Below are positions 42,972 to 51,015 of a stretch of 64,000 nt of DNA, in pieces. The notes below the pieces were generated by a model that made no database searches, was not told where the DNA came from, and saw only the letters and a list, made by a program, of their open reading frames with translations. The stretch lies in assembly GCA_017417465.1 (NCBI GenBank), contig JAFPZD010000095.1, positions 30,032-94,031 of the forward strand. Reading direction: 5' to 3'. The position numbers and the translations under genes were made by a program. Source of the stretch: Prevotella sp. (GTDB lineage: Bacteria; Bacteroidota; Bacteroidia; Bacteroidales; Bacteroidaceae). How positions within the stretch are numbered: the first letter of the stretch is position 1; every line of letters starts with the position of its first letter.

Positions 42972-44954
42972 ATGAATACTAAAGTGATGAAAAGAAAGAT
43001 ACAGACGTGGTTCCTTGGGGCATGTGCTATCTTAGCTCCCCTCCCTTGGGGAGGGGTAGGGGGTGGGCTTTCAGTTGTTGGGCTTGTCTCCTGTACCGAC
43101 TACTTCGACACCAACCCTAACGACATTATCAACGAGGAAGATTACATCGACCGCGAGGACGAGATCTACAAGGGCATGCTTGGCATCCTCGGCAAGGTGC
43201 AGGAGGCTGGCGACCACGCCATCTGGCTTACCGACACGCGTGCCAACATCCTTGAGACGACCGACAATGCCCCCGACGACCTCAAGAGCATCTACAACTA
43301 CGAACCAACCGACGGCAACCCCTACGCCGATCCCACTTGTTATTATGCCATCGTCATCGCCTGCAACGACTACATTGCGAAGATGGCACAGTTCCACCGC
43401 GAGCGCCATGGCAACATCAGCGAGGAAGCCGAGAGCCATATCGCACCCATGCTCAGCTGCACCCTGCGCATCAAGGCGTGGGCCTACCTCATGCTTGGCC
43501 GCATCTATGGCACGGCCTACTGGTTCGACGACCCGCTCACCGAGAAGAAGTCGCTCACCGACACCAGCGTCTTCACCCGCTGCGACATGAAGACGCTGGC
43601 CGAGAAAGCCATCCTCCTGCTCACCAACGGCATCGACGTCGATGGCATGCACGTCGCCCCAGACCTCGACATGTATTGGTACAGGTGGCTCGACCCTGAG
43701 AATCAGGAGCTCACGCCCTACATCACGTGGCAGTACCTTACGCCGCCCGCCATGATCCTCAAGGTGGAGTTCATGTCGTGGCTCTGCAACTACCTCACCG
43801 AGGACGCTGCACGCCCCTACTGGACAGAGATTCGCAACACCATCGTCGACTATCTCTACGCCCTCCACATGTTCCCCTTCGGTGGCGAGGAAACCAACTA
43901 TCCTAACTTCCCCCTGCCAGGATTCAACCTCATTGGCGAGAATGGCCGCAGCATTGACGACTACCGCTACTTCCTGCCCAACGTCTATCAGCTTACCGTC
44001 GACCTCTCAGCAGGCATACGTCAGCAGTGGATGCCCTACCTCGATATGTTCCCCACCGAGGGCATCGGCCTTAAGACGCAAGCTATCAGCGGCATCATGT
44101 ACAACTACGAGCAGCACCAGCGCAACCGCATCGTGCAGTACCTCTGCCCTGAATACCCCAGCGACGACGCCTTCTACCTGCGCCCGTCCGACTACGGCAA
44201 GCATCTTTATAACGATTACGACATCCGCTCTATCGAGCAGAAGATTGTGATGACCAACCTCGGCGGTCAGGATTGCGTGTCGAAGTACTACTACAAGCGC
44301 TACCACACCAACACGCAGGGTGCCGTCAGTGGTTACCAGAATGGCACGTGGGGTTACATCGGCGATGGCTCGAACATCTTCAAGATTGAGCCCACCATAC
44401 CCACCTTCCGTGGCCATGACTACCACTTCCTGCTGGCTGAGGCAGAGACGCACCTCGGGCACTTTGACGTGGCGCGTACCATCCTCAACGATGGCTTCGT
44501 CACACGCTTCCCTGACAAGCAGATGCCCGACGATCCTGACTACTGGTACCCCAACTACCGCTCGTGGCTGGGTGGCGACACGCCCTCGTCGTCGACGCCT
44601 TCCACCAACCCGCGTGGCAGTGGCAATCTCGGCATTGCAGGCGCTGCACGTGCCACACTCCACGCGTTGCCTCTGCCCGGCGAAACCGCCCTCAGCGAGT
44701 TGCAGCTCAAGCAACTCTACGACTGGGCCATCGCCGACGAATACCTGAAGGAGTACCTCGCAGAGGGCAAGGCCTACAGCTATCTCTGCAAGATGGCCGA
44801 TCGCTGGAGCAATGGCGGCCGAGGTGACCGCGCCGCTGCTTGCGACAGTGTCGTTGCCCGCATCGCCCCCAAGTACCCCGCCGGCATTCAGGGGCGTGTG
44901 CGCAGCAGCATCCAGACGAATGGTTACTTCATCCAATGGGATCTGAAGGATTAA
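42972..44954 (+). CDS. SusD/RagB-type glycan-binding lipoprotein 2
   Basis: 660 residues, long for SusD. The lipoprotein Cys is at 41 (LVSC), and the hydrophobic core is encoded by the GC-rich repeat at 43037-43071 (APLPWGGVGGGLS). N-terminal YFDTNPNDIINEEDYI, TPR-type helices (LRIKAWAYLMLGRIYGTAYWF) and late segment HDYHFLLAEAETHLGHFD are SusD-like. The C-terminus has an unusual Ser/Pro/Thr-rich insert (GGDTPSSSTPSTNPRG) before the last helices. It partners SusC 2. The ATG at 42972 or Met6 may be the start. The transcript ends at 44972-45008. Confidence 0.92.
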   Translation: MNTKVMKRKIQTWFLGACAILAPLPWGGVGGGLSVVGLVSCTDYFDTNPNDIINEEDYIDREDEIYKGMLGILGKVQEAGDHAIWLTDTRANILETTDNAPDDLKSIYNYEPTDGNPYADPTCYYAIVIACNDYIAKMAQFHRERHGNISEEAESHIAPMLSCTLRIKAWAYLMLGRIYGTAYWFDDPLTEKKSLTDTSVFTRCDMKTLAEKAILLLTNGIDVDGMHVAPDLDMYWYRWLDPENQELTPYITWQYLTPPAMILKVEFMSWLCNYLTEDAARPYWTEIRNTIVDYLYALHMFPFGGEETNYPNFPLPGFNLIGENGRSIDDYRYFLPNVYQLTVDLSAGIRQQWMPYLDMFPTEGIGLKTQAISGIMYNYEQHQRNRIVQYLCPEYPSDDAFYLRPSDYGKHLYNDYDIRSIEQKIVMTNLGGQDCVSKYYYKRYHTNTQGAVSGYQNGTWGYIGDGSNIFKIEPTIPTFRGHDYHFLLAEAETHLGHFDVARTILNDGFVTRFPDKQMPDDPDYWYPNYRSWLGGDTPSSSTPSTNPRGSGNLGIAGAARATLHALPLPGETALSELQLKQLYDWAIADEYLKEYLAEGKAYSYLCKMADRWSNGGRGDRAAACDSVVARIAPKYPAGIQGRVRSSIQTNGYFIQWDLKD

Positions 44955-44971
44955 CCACCCCCTACGAACTT

Positions 44972-45008
44972 CCCCCTAAGGCCTCAACCCTTTAGGGGGC
45001 ATTTTTTT
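44972..45008 (+). terminator. Intrinsic terminator after SusD 2
   Basis: CCCCCTAAGG pairs with CCCTTTAGGGGG around a short loop and is followed by CATTTTTTT. A standard rho-independent form ending the SusC/SusD series. Confidence 0.85.
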
Positions 45009-45039
45009 CCTATTGCCTAACGACTAAAGCTAAACATCA

Positions 45040-46668
45040 ATGAAACGACTGGGATTACTACTTGCTTGCTGTGTGGCACTGGCAGTTGCTGCACAGAATC
45101 AACGACAAATAACGGTGACCGAGAATATTGCCTACCGCACCGATGTGGGGCCTAACACGGTGCTCGACCTTGCACAGCCGCTGTTCGGGCCTCAAGAGAA
45201 TCGCCCCGCTATCCTCATCATTCACGGTGGCGGTTGGAGCGCTGGCTCGAAGAACGATATGGTTTATCGTACGCTGATGATCGACTATGCCTTAAAGGGC
45301 TACGTCGTCTGTAACATGAACTACCGGCTGGTGCAGGAGGCAGCGATGCCCGCTTGCATCGAGGATGTGCAAGCTGCCGTACGCTGGATGAAGCGTAACG
45401 CCAAGGAGCTGGGCATCGATCCACAGCGTATCGGCACCTACGGCCACTCGGCGGGCGGCCACCTGTCGCTGATGGCAGGTTTGACGGCTGAGGTGGCTTG
45501 CGCGGCAGGCGGCGCACCTCCCACAGAGATCGGACGTGCCGGCGAGTGGGACGATCACAAAGAGTGGTGGCCCATCGGCTATATCGGCAAGTGTACGACG
45601 CCGTTCCTTGTACTGCAGGGTGGAGAAGACCCACTGGTAAAGCCCAACCTGACCGAGGATTGGGTCGTGAAGATGCAGCGTGCCGGCTCGTCGGTCGACT
45701 ACGTGAAGGTGCACGGCAACCACGGCGTGGCCTTCGACCAGCAATTAGAGTTCACGCGTCCGGCAATGGACGCCTTCTATGCCCGTCACCTGAAGCACGA
45801 CGACCCAACAGTGTCGTTCGAACAGCTGAAGGTGCCCGACTACGGTGGCAGCGGCCCTCACAAGGCTGTGGCTGTGCGCGAGCGGTCATTGGCCGACTTC
45901 GTTGTCTATCGTCCAGTGAACATGGATGCCGCTATGACTGTCGGACGACCTGCCATGTGGGCAACAGGCCCTGTGAAGAAGGAGAAACTGCCCGTCCTCG
46001 TCTTCTGTAATGGTGGGTGCATGGACACCAGTATCGGCTATGAGAACATGCTTGCCGACATCGCTTCCTACGGCTACGTGGTGGTGGCTATCGGCGAGTT
46101 GCAGATGTTTGCACAACATGAGAACGACAAGCACACCCCGTCGACGATGGTCGTGAAGGCACTCGACTGGATCACTCAGCAAGCCGCCGACCCTGCATCA
46201 CCTTATTATCAGAAGATAGACGCCGACCGCATTGCTGCCGCTGGTCATTCGTGTGGCGGTGCGCAGGTGCTGGCCAATGCCGCCGACGCGCGACTGAAGA
46301 CCTACCTCATCCTCAATGCCGGCATGGGCAAGATGACGATGGCCGATGCCAGTGCCAAGTCGCTCAAGAACCTGCATGCCCCTATCCTTTACCTCGTGGG
46401 CGGAACCTCGGACGTGGCGTGGCAGAACGCCCAGATGGATTACAAGGCCATCAAGCGGGTGCCCGTCGTACTGGCTGACAACACACTGAGTGGGCATGGT
46501 GGCACCTACGAGCAGCCAAACGGTGGCGCCAACGCCCGCATGGTGCGTGCCTGGCTCGACTGGCAGTTGAAAGGTAACGCTGAGCATGAGAAACTCTTCA
46601 TCAGGGGCGACCTTACTGGCTACGATGCCTTCACCATTATGAGCAAAAACTTTGAGAAATCTAAGTAG
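45040..46668 (+). CDS. Secreted double alpha/beta-hydrolase, probable carbohydrate esterase
   Basis: 542 residues with a signal peptide (LLLACCVALAVAAQ). Two hydrolase domains are fused. The N-terminal one is BD-FAE/acetyl-esterase-like: LIIHGGGWSAGSKNDMVYR and GHSAGGH with Ser137. The C-terminal one is dienelactone-hydrolase or PET-hydrolase-like: VFCNGGCMDTS and AAGHSCGGAQ with Ser404, then LILNAGMGKM. Both carry a serine nucleophile, so each may be active. The likely job is removing two ester types from the polysaccharide imported by the upstream SusC/SusD pairs; this is inferred from position. Confidence 0.85.
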   Translation: MKRLGLLLACCVALAVAAQNQRQITVTENIAYRTDVGPNTVLDLAQPLFGPQENRPAILIIHGGGWSAGSKNDMVYRTLMIDYALKGYVVCNMNYRLVQEAAMPACIEDVQAAVRWMKRNAKELGIDPQRIGTYGHSAGGHLSLMAGLTAEVACAAGGAPPTEIGRAGEWDDHKEWWPIGYIGKCTTPFLVLQGGEDPLVKPNLTEDWVVKMQRAGSSVDYVKVHGNHGVAFDQQLEFTRPAMDAFYARHLKHDDPTVSFEQLKVPDYGGSGPHKAVAVRERSLADFVVYRPVNMDAAMTVGRPAMWATGPVKKEKLPVLVFCNGGCMDTSIGYENMLADIASYGYVVVAIGELQMFAQHENDKHTPSTMVVKALDWITQQAADPASPYYQKIDADRIAAAGHSCGGAQVLANAADARLKTYLILNAGMGKMTMADASAKSLKNLHAPILYLVGGTSDVAWQNAQMDYKAIKRVPVVLADNTLSGHGGTYEQPNGGANARMVRAWLDWQLKGNAEHEKLFIRGDLTGYDAFTIMSKNFEKSK

Positions 46669-46766
46669 GCTGGTGGATCGATTTCACTATTTCACTATTT
46701 CACAATTTGACTATTTGGCTGCGCCGTCCCTGCCATATAGGTCCCTGCTGACCTGCTGATATAGAA

Positions 46767-46836
46767 ACCTCCCCTAACCCCTCCTACAGAAGGGATTCTT
46801 CGCAGAGCGAAGCGGCAAAGCTGAGCGAGGGGAGGT
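46767..46836. repeat. Inverted ACCTCCCCT / AGGGGAGGT with AGAGCGAA element
   Basis: Arms at 46767-46775 and 46828-46836. Between them CTTCTTCGCAGAGCGAAGCGG forms a small palindrome, followed by CAAAGCTGAGCGAGG. Boxes CAGAGCGAA, GCTG, AGCG and AGGTCTC occur in the same order in the 63-bp insert inside trpA. It separates convergent genes and may end transcription. Before it, 46681-46720 has ATTTCACTATTTCAC tandem units. Confidence 0.65.
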
Positions 46837-46897
46837 CTCTTGTGCTAACGACCGATTCGGGATTATCGAATGTTGGAGTGTCAAAATCGATTTCACA

Positions 46898-47749
46898 CTA
46901 CGAACGAAGGGCATCGAATAATTGGTCGAGGGCAGCGTCGGCGTTGCCATTGTTCTCGTTGAGCAGTGTGACAAACTTCGAGCCGATGATGGCACCAGCG
47001 GCATTGTCTTGGGCAGCTTTTAGCGTTTGTGCGTTGCTGATGCCGAAGCCGATCATGCGCGGGTTGCGCAGGTTCATGGCGTTGATACGTCGGAAGTAGG
47101 CTTGCTTCTGCTCGTCGAAACTTTTCTGGGTGCCAGTGATTGCCGCCGAGCTGACCATGTAGATGAAGCCATCGGTGTTGTCGTCGATGAATCGGATGCG
47201 CTCCTCGCTGGTTTCGGGCGTGATGAGCATGGTGATGCGCAGGTCGTAGCGGTCGGCCACCGGCTTGACGATGTTCAGGTAGTCGTCGAAGGGTAGGTCG
47301 GGGATGATGGCTCCGCTGACGCCAGCGTCGACGCACGACTGACAAAAGGCCTCGATAGAGCGAGGCCAGAGCGAACTTGTTTGCGCTGGTGAGCGTGAAA
47401 GGTCTCGCCCTTTGGGCAAGGCCTCGATGCCATAATGGAGGATGGGGTTCAGGTAGCCCATCAGCACGAGCGGGATCTTCACCTCGTCCTTGATGGCCGC
47501 CAGTTGTGCGAAGAGCTTCCTGAGCGTCATGCCGTTCTTCAGGGCTTTTGTGGCGGCTCCCTGGATGACAGGGCCATCGGCCAGCGGATCGCTGAAGGGA
47601 ATGCCCACTTCGATCATGGCGATGCCTCTGCGCTGCATTGCGAGGATGACGTCGGCAGTGCCATCGAGGGTGGGACAGCCAGCACAAAAATAGAGCGAGA
47701 GGAGTTTCGAATCCTTGTTATTGGCGAAGAGTTTGTTGATTTTATTCAT
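46898..47749 (-). CDS. trpA: Tryptophan synthase alpha chain
   Basis: 283 residues, about 24 more than usual. It cleaves indole-3-glycerol phosphate to indole. Present: IEVGIPFSDPLADGPVIQGA (catalytic Glu and Asp region), VLMGYLNP and AGVSGAIIPDLPFDD. Between GIE and AFCQ the normal helix is interrupted by ALPKGRDLSRSPAQTSSLWP and RSIE, encoded by a 63-bp insert flanked by two copies of ATCGAGGCC (47348-47356 and 47420-47428), which duplicate the target. The frame is kept. The start overlaps the end of trpF. Last gene of the operon. Confidence 0.95.
   Translation of the reverse strand: MNKINKLFANNKDSKLLSLYFCAGCPTLDGTADVILAMQRRGIAMIEVGIPFSDPLADGPVIQGAATKALKNGMTLRKLFAQLAAIKDEVKIPLVLMGYLNPILHYGIEALPKGRDLSRSPAQTSSLWPRSIEAFCQSCVDAGVSGAIIPDLPFDDYLNIVKPVADRYDLRITMLITPETSEERIRFIDDNTDGFIYMVSSAAITGTQKSFDEQKQAYFRRINAMNLRNPRMIGFGISNAQTLKAAQDNAAGAIIGSKFVTLLNENNGNADAALDQLFDALRS
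47357..47419 (-). mobile_element. 63-bp insert in trpA flanked by 9-bp target duplication
   Basis: Minus strand insert starting TTGCCCAAAGGGCGAGACC and ending TGGCCTCGCTCT, bounded by ATCGAGGCC on both sides. It contains a small palindrome (GCCCAAAGGGC). Its CAGAGCGAA and AGGTCTC boxes match the repeat just downstream of trpA. The 9-bp duplication is what a transposition event leaves; slipped duplication is the alternative. Confidence 0.65.
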
Positions 47750-48404
47750 AACTTTTGTGCGTTAGTTTTGTGATAAAATGACGGAGTGCGATTGCATCTT
47801 TGACCCCTGGCGCCAGTTCGAATCGCGAGTTGAGGTCGATACCGACACACTTGGGGTGATGGAAGGCGCTGACGCGCTCTGCATCGTCAGGTCCTATGCC
47901 TCCGCTGAGCAGGAAGGGTGTTTTGCCAGCATACTCATTCAGCACACTCCAGTCGAACTTCTGTCCATTGCCACCCACATGCTTGCCCTTTGTGTCGAAA
48001 AGAAAATAGTCGACATGCCCTTCGTACGACTTGGTTTGCATGAGGTCGTCGGGTGTGGCCATACAGAATGCTTTGATGATGGAGTATCCATTGAGCTGAT
48101 CGCAGTAATCAGTTGATTCAGAACCGTGTAGTTGGATATAGTCAAGCTTGAATTCATTGGCAATGAGCTTCACCTGCTCGATATCCTCGTCGACGAAAAC
48201 GCCCACGCGCTTGCATACGGTAGGTAAATATTCTGGACGCTTGCTAACGTAGCGGCTAGATTTTGGCCAGAAGATGAAACCCAGCCAGGGATTTGAGATT
48301 TGAGAATTGAGATTTGAGAATTCTTTCCCCAATTGCTCAATCTCGCGGATGTTGTTCTCATCCCTCATGCCACAAACTTTAATGATGCTTAATTCGTTGT
48401 GCAT
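47742..48404 (-). CDS. trpF: Phosphoribosylanthranilate isomerase
   Basis: 220 residues from the ATG at 48404; the open frame extends upstream into a repeat. Start motif LSIIKVCGMRDENNIREI with the catalytic Cys; later YIQLHGSE, LFDTKGKHVGGNGQKFDW, FLLSGGIGPDDA and GIDLNSRFE. The segment KEFSNLNSQISNPWLGFIF contains residues encoded by 48290-48322, a TTGAGATTTGAGAATTGAGA repeat copy in reverse, an in-frame insertion before beta-strand 2. It overlaps trpA by 8 bp. Confidence 0.95.
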   Translation of the reverse strand: MHNELSIIKVCGMRDENNIREIEQLGKEFSNLNSQISNPWLGFIFWPKSSRYVSKRPEYLPTVCKRVGVFVDEDIEQVKLIANEFKLDYIQLHGSESTDYCDQLNGYSIIKAFCMATPDDLMQTKSYEGHVDYFLFDTKGKHVGGNGQKFDWSVLNEYAGKTPFLLSGGIGPDDAERVSAFHHPKCVGIDLNSRFELAPGVKDAIALRHFITKLTHKSYE

Positions 48405-48445
48405 GTTTCTTTTGTGGAGTTGTGGAGTTGTGGAGTTGAGTAGCT
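48405..48445. repeat. GTTGTGGAG tandem units between trpC and trpF
   Basis: Read on the plus strand: GTGGAGTTGTGGAGTTGTGG then AGTTGAGTAGCTGAG, filling the gap of about 50 bp. This is another variant of the GAGTT-type arrays in this operon. Confidence 0.6.
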
Positions 48446-48457
48446 GAGCAGTTGTGT

Positions 48458-49249
48458 CTATTGAGTGGTACACTTGGTGATGAAGTCGCTCAGCGCTTTC
48501 CCTGGGTCGGGCTTCTTCATGAAATGCTCGCCGATGAGGAAACCGCGGAAGCCAGCTTCACGGAGGGCACGGACGACGTCAGGGCTCGAGATGCCACTTT
48601 CGCTGACCTTCACCGCTTGCTCGGGCAGCCGCTCAGCGAGTCGGAAGCTGTTTTCGACGTTGGTGACGAACGAGCCGAGGTTGCGATTGTTGATGCCGCA
48701 GAGGTCGGGTTCGAGCTCGGCATACGCCAACTCTGACTCGGAATGCATCTCAAGCAGTACTTCAAGGCCGAGTGCGTGTGTCTTTTCAATCAGCGATTTA
48801 CACTTTGCTTTCGATAGGCATGAGGCGATGAGCAGTACGGCCGATGCACCACAAAGTGCAGCCGCGTAGAGCTGTGCCTCGTCGACGACGAAGTTCTTGT
48901 AGAGGATTGGCAGCGAGACGCCACTTTGTCTAGCTTGGCGGATAAAGTCGTCGGAGCCACCGAAGTAGTGCTCGTCGGTCAGTATCGAGATGGCCGCGGC
49001 TCCATTGTGCTCGTAGGCGAGAGGGATGCTGTCGGCACGCCCTTGCTCGTTTATCCATCCTTTTGAGGGTGACCGCCGCTTAAACTCCGCGATGATGCCC
49101 GTCTCGCTTTGTAGCAGTGCCTGCCGCAGTGAGGGCTTTGGGGCGTAAAGCCGTTCCATCTCTTCGTGCTTATGGGCTATGATTTCCTTCAGGATGTCTG
49201 CCCCAATAGCAGCTCCCCGAGGGGAGACGTGATTTGAATCGTTTGTCAT
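48458..49249 (-). CDS. trpC: Indole-3-glycerol-phosphate synthase
   Basis: 263 residues. Converts CdRP to indole-3-glycerol phosphate. The TIM-barrel shows IIAEFKRRSPSKGWI (substrate-binding Lys), AAAISILTDEHYFGGS, LPILYKNFVVDEAQLY, GLEVLLEMHSESEL, CGINNRNLGSF and VSESGISSPDVVRAL. Normal length and no visible repeat insert. It starts 8 bp after trpD. It is monofunctional here, not fused to trpF. Confidence 0.97.
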   Translation of the reverse strand: MTNDSNHVSPRGAAIGADILKEIIAHKHEEMERLYAPKPSLRQALLQSETGIIAEFKRRSPSKGWINEQGRADSIPLAYEHNGAAAISILTDEHYFGGSDDFIRQARQSGVSLPILYKNFVVDEAQLYAAALCGASAVLLIASCLSKAKCKSLIEKTHALGLEVLLEMHSESELAYAELEPDLCGINNRNLGSFVTNVENSFRLAERLPEQAVKVSESGISSPDVVRALREAGFRGFLIGEHFMKKPDPGKALSDFITKCTTQ

Positions 49250-49257
49250 TATTTTTA

Positions 49258-50268
49258 CTATGAATTCAACTCTACAAACTTATTGAATGTCTTGAGGGCA
49301 CTGCCGCTGTCGATGCTCTCGCGGGCAATCTCGATGCACTCCTCGATACTCTTCTGTCCCTTCTCAAGCACCTGAATACCAAAGCCGGCATTGGCCAGCA
49401 CAATGTTCTTTTGGGCGGGCAGCGCGCGGTTTTCAAGCACGGCGTCGAAGATCTGGGCGGCTTCCTCCTCGGAGGCGCCACCCACCAGCTCCTCCGGCTT
49501 GGCAATGTCGAATCCCAGGTCTTTCGGTGCGAAGATGCGCTCATAGTCTTTCGTCGTCACCTTGAAGTCGCCCGTCAGCGATATCTCGTCGTAACCATCG
49601 ATGCTGTTCACGATGCCGTAGTCGATGCCCAGCTTCTGGTAGACGCTGTTGTAGAGGCGCATCTGGTCGAGGTTGGCGACGCCGAGCAGCTGGCATTGGG
49701 GGCGTGAGGGATTGACGATGGGCCCTAGGAGGTTGAAAATGGTGGGGAAGGGGAGGGCTTTGCGGATGGGGCCCACGAACTTCATGGCCTTTGCAAAGAG
49801 CTGGGCGTGCAGGTATACGATGCCTGCTTCGTTGAGCGAGCGGTTCAGCTTGTCGATGTCGTCGGTAAACTTAATGCCGTGATGGGCGATGACGTTCGAA
49901 GCACCGCTGACGCTCGTGGCAGCGTAGTTGCCATGCTTTGCCACCTTGTAGCCGGCGCCTGCAATGACGAAGCACGATGTGGTTGAGATGTTGAAGGTGT
50001 TCTTGCGGTCGCCACCAGTGCCCACAACGTCGATGTATCGGTCGGCCTCCAAGATGGCGGGGACGCCCGTTTCGAGGATGCCGTCGCGGAAGCCGAGCAG
50101 TTCGTCGACAGTGACGCCGCGCATTTGCAGACAGGTGAGCAGTGCCGTGATCTGTTCGTTGGGGTACTCGCTGTGGGTGATGCCCACCAGGATGGTTTTC
50201 ATCTCCTCGCGGGAGAGCTCTTCGTGGTTCAGTAGGCGGAAGAGGTAGCCTTTCATTGTTTGTTCCAT
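49258..50268 (-). CDS. trpD: Anthranilate phosphoribosyltransferase
   Basis: 336 residues. Adds phosphoribose to anthranilate. GTGGDRKNTFNISTTSCFV (PRPP-binding, 83 on), KHGNYAATSVSGASNVIAHHG and the conserved HPAM-like segment FVGPIRKALPFPTIFNLLGP. Normal length. The 156-bp gap upstream to trpG is filled by a GGAGTTAGGGG array, yet direction and order keep it in the operon. Not fused to trpG. Confidence 0.97.
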   Translation of the reverse strand: MEQTMKGYLFRLLNHEELSREEMKTILVGITHSEYPNEQITALLTCLQMRGVTVDELLGFRDGILETGVPAILEADRYIDVVGTGGDRKNTFNISTTSCFVIAGAGYKVAKHGNYAATSVSGASNVIAHHGIKFTDDIDKLNRSLNEAGIVYLHAQLFAKAMKFVGPIRKALPFPTIFNLLGPIVNPSRPQCQLLGVANLDQMRLYNSVYQKLGIDYGIVNSIDGYDEISLTGDFKVTTKDYERIFAPKDLGFDIAKPEELVGGASEEEAAQIFDAVLENRALPAQKNIVLANAGFGIQVLEKGQKSIEECIEIARESIDSGSALKTFNKFVELNS

Positions 50269-50271
50269 GCT

Positions 50272-50425
50272 AAAGGAGTTAAGGGGAGTTTTTTTGAGGA
50301 GTTAGGAGGAGTTAGGGGGAGTTAAGGGAAGTTAAGGGACGATAGTTGGGAGTTAGGGGGAGTTAAAGGGGAGTTAGGGGGAGTTAAGGGACGATAGTTG
50401 GGAGTTAAGAGGGAGATTTGGGAGT
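50272..50425. repeat. GGAGTTAGGGG-family array between trpG and trpD
   Basis: Plus-strand units GGAGTTAGGGG, GGAGTTAAGGG and two copies of AGTTAAGGGACGATAGTTGG. The composite unit is the one that forms the arms around the S23-like gene at 5323 and that recurs at 52573-52740. The trp mRNA would carry the pyrimidine-rich complement. Confidence 0.88.
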
Positions 50426-50988
50426 TACAAAAACATCCAATTCTGCAGCATTTTCTTGCCATCGGGTGTGAGCACACTCTCTGGGTGAAACTGTATGCCG
50501 CGCACGTTGAGTTTCCTGTGTCGAAGCGCCATGATTTGTCCCTCGTCAGAGACGGCCGTGACTTCGATGCAGTCGGGCAGGTGCTCGTTGGCGACCACCC
50601 ACGAGTGGTAACGCCCTATGGTGATGTCGCGGTCGATGCCGCTGAAGAGAGGGTCGTCGGCGACGATGTGGCAGGGGGTGGCCACGCCATGAAAGACGTC
50701 AGAGAGATTCTCTAGCTTTCCGCCGAAGACCTCGCCGATGGCTTGGTGGCCAAGACAGACACCCAGAATAGGCTTTCGGCCGGCATACCTCTGGATGACG
50801 TCGAGCAGCAATCCTGCCTCTGAGGGGATGCCAGGGCCAGGCGAGAGGATGATCTTGCTGTAGTGCTCGAGGTCGTCGAGTGCGAACTGGTCGTTGCGCA
50901 CGACGGTGACCTCGGCGCCGAGCTCCTTCACTAAATGACTCAGATTGTAAGTGAACGAGTCGTAATTATCGATGATGACAATCTTCAT
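50425..50988 (-). CDS. trpG: Anthranilate synthase glutamine amidotransferase subunit
   Basis: 187 residues. Class I glutamine amidotransferase: LSPGPGIPSEAG, GVCLGHQ with nucleophile Cys78, and RGIQFHPESVLT with His168 and Glu170, the full catalytic triad. Supplies ammonia to TrpE for anthranilate synthesis. It follows trpE after 27 bp. Confidence 0.97.
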   Translation of the reverse strand: MKIVIIDNYDSFTYNLSHLVKELGAEVTVVRNDQFALDDLEHYSKIILSPGPGIPSEAGLLLDVIQRYAGRKPILGVCLGHQAIGEVFGGKLENLSDVFHGVATPCHIVADDPLFSGIDRDITIGRYHSWVVANEHLPDCIEVTAVSDEGQIMALRHRKLNVRGIQFHPESVLTPDGKKMLQNWMFL

Positions 50989-51015
50989 AAGTTAGGTTGT
51001 CTGTATAAATATAAT

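Noticed and set aside
50272-50425. Intrinsic terminator splitting the trp operon
   Set aside because: The array is a tandem repeat with no self-complementary stem on its own, and gene order shows one operon.
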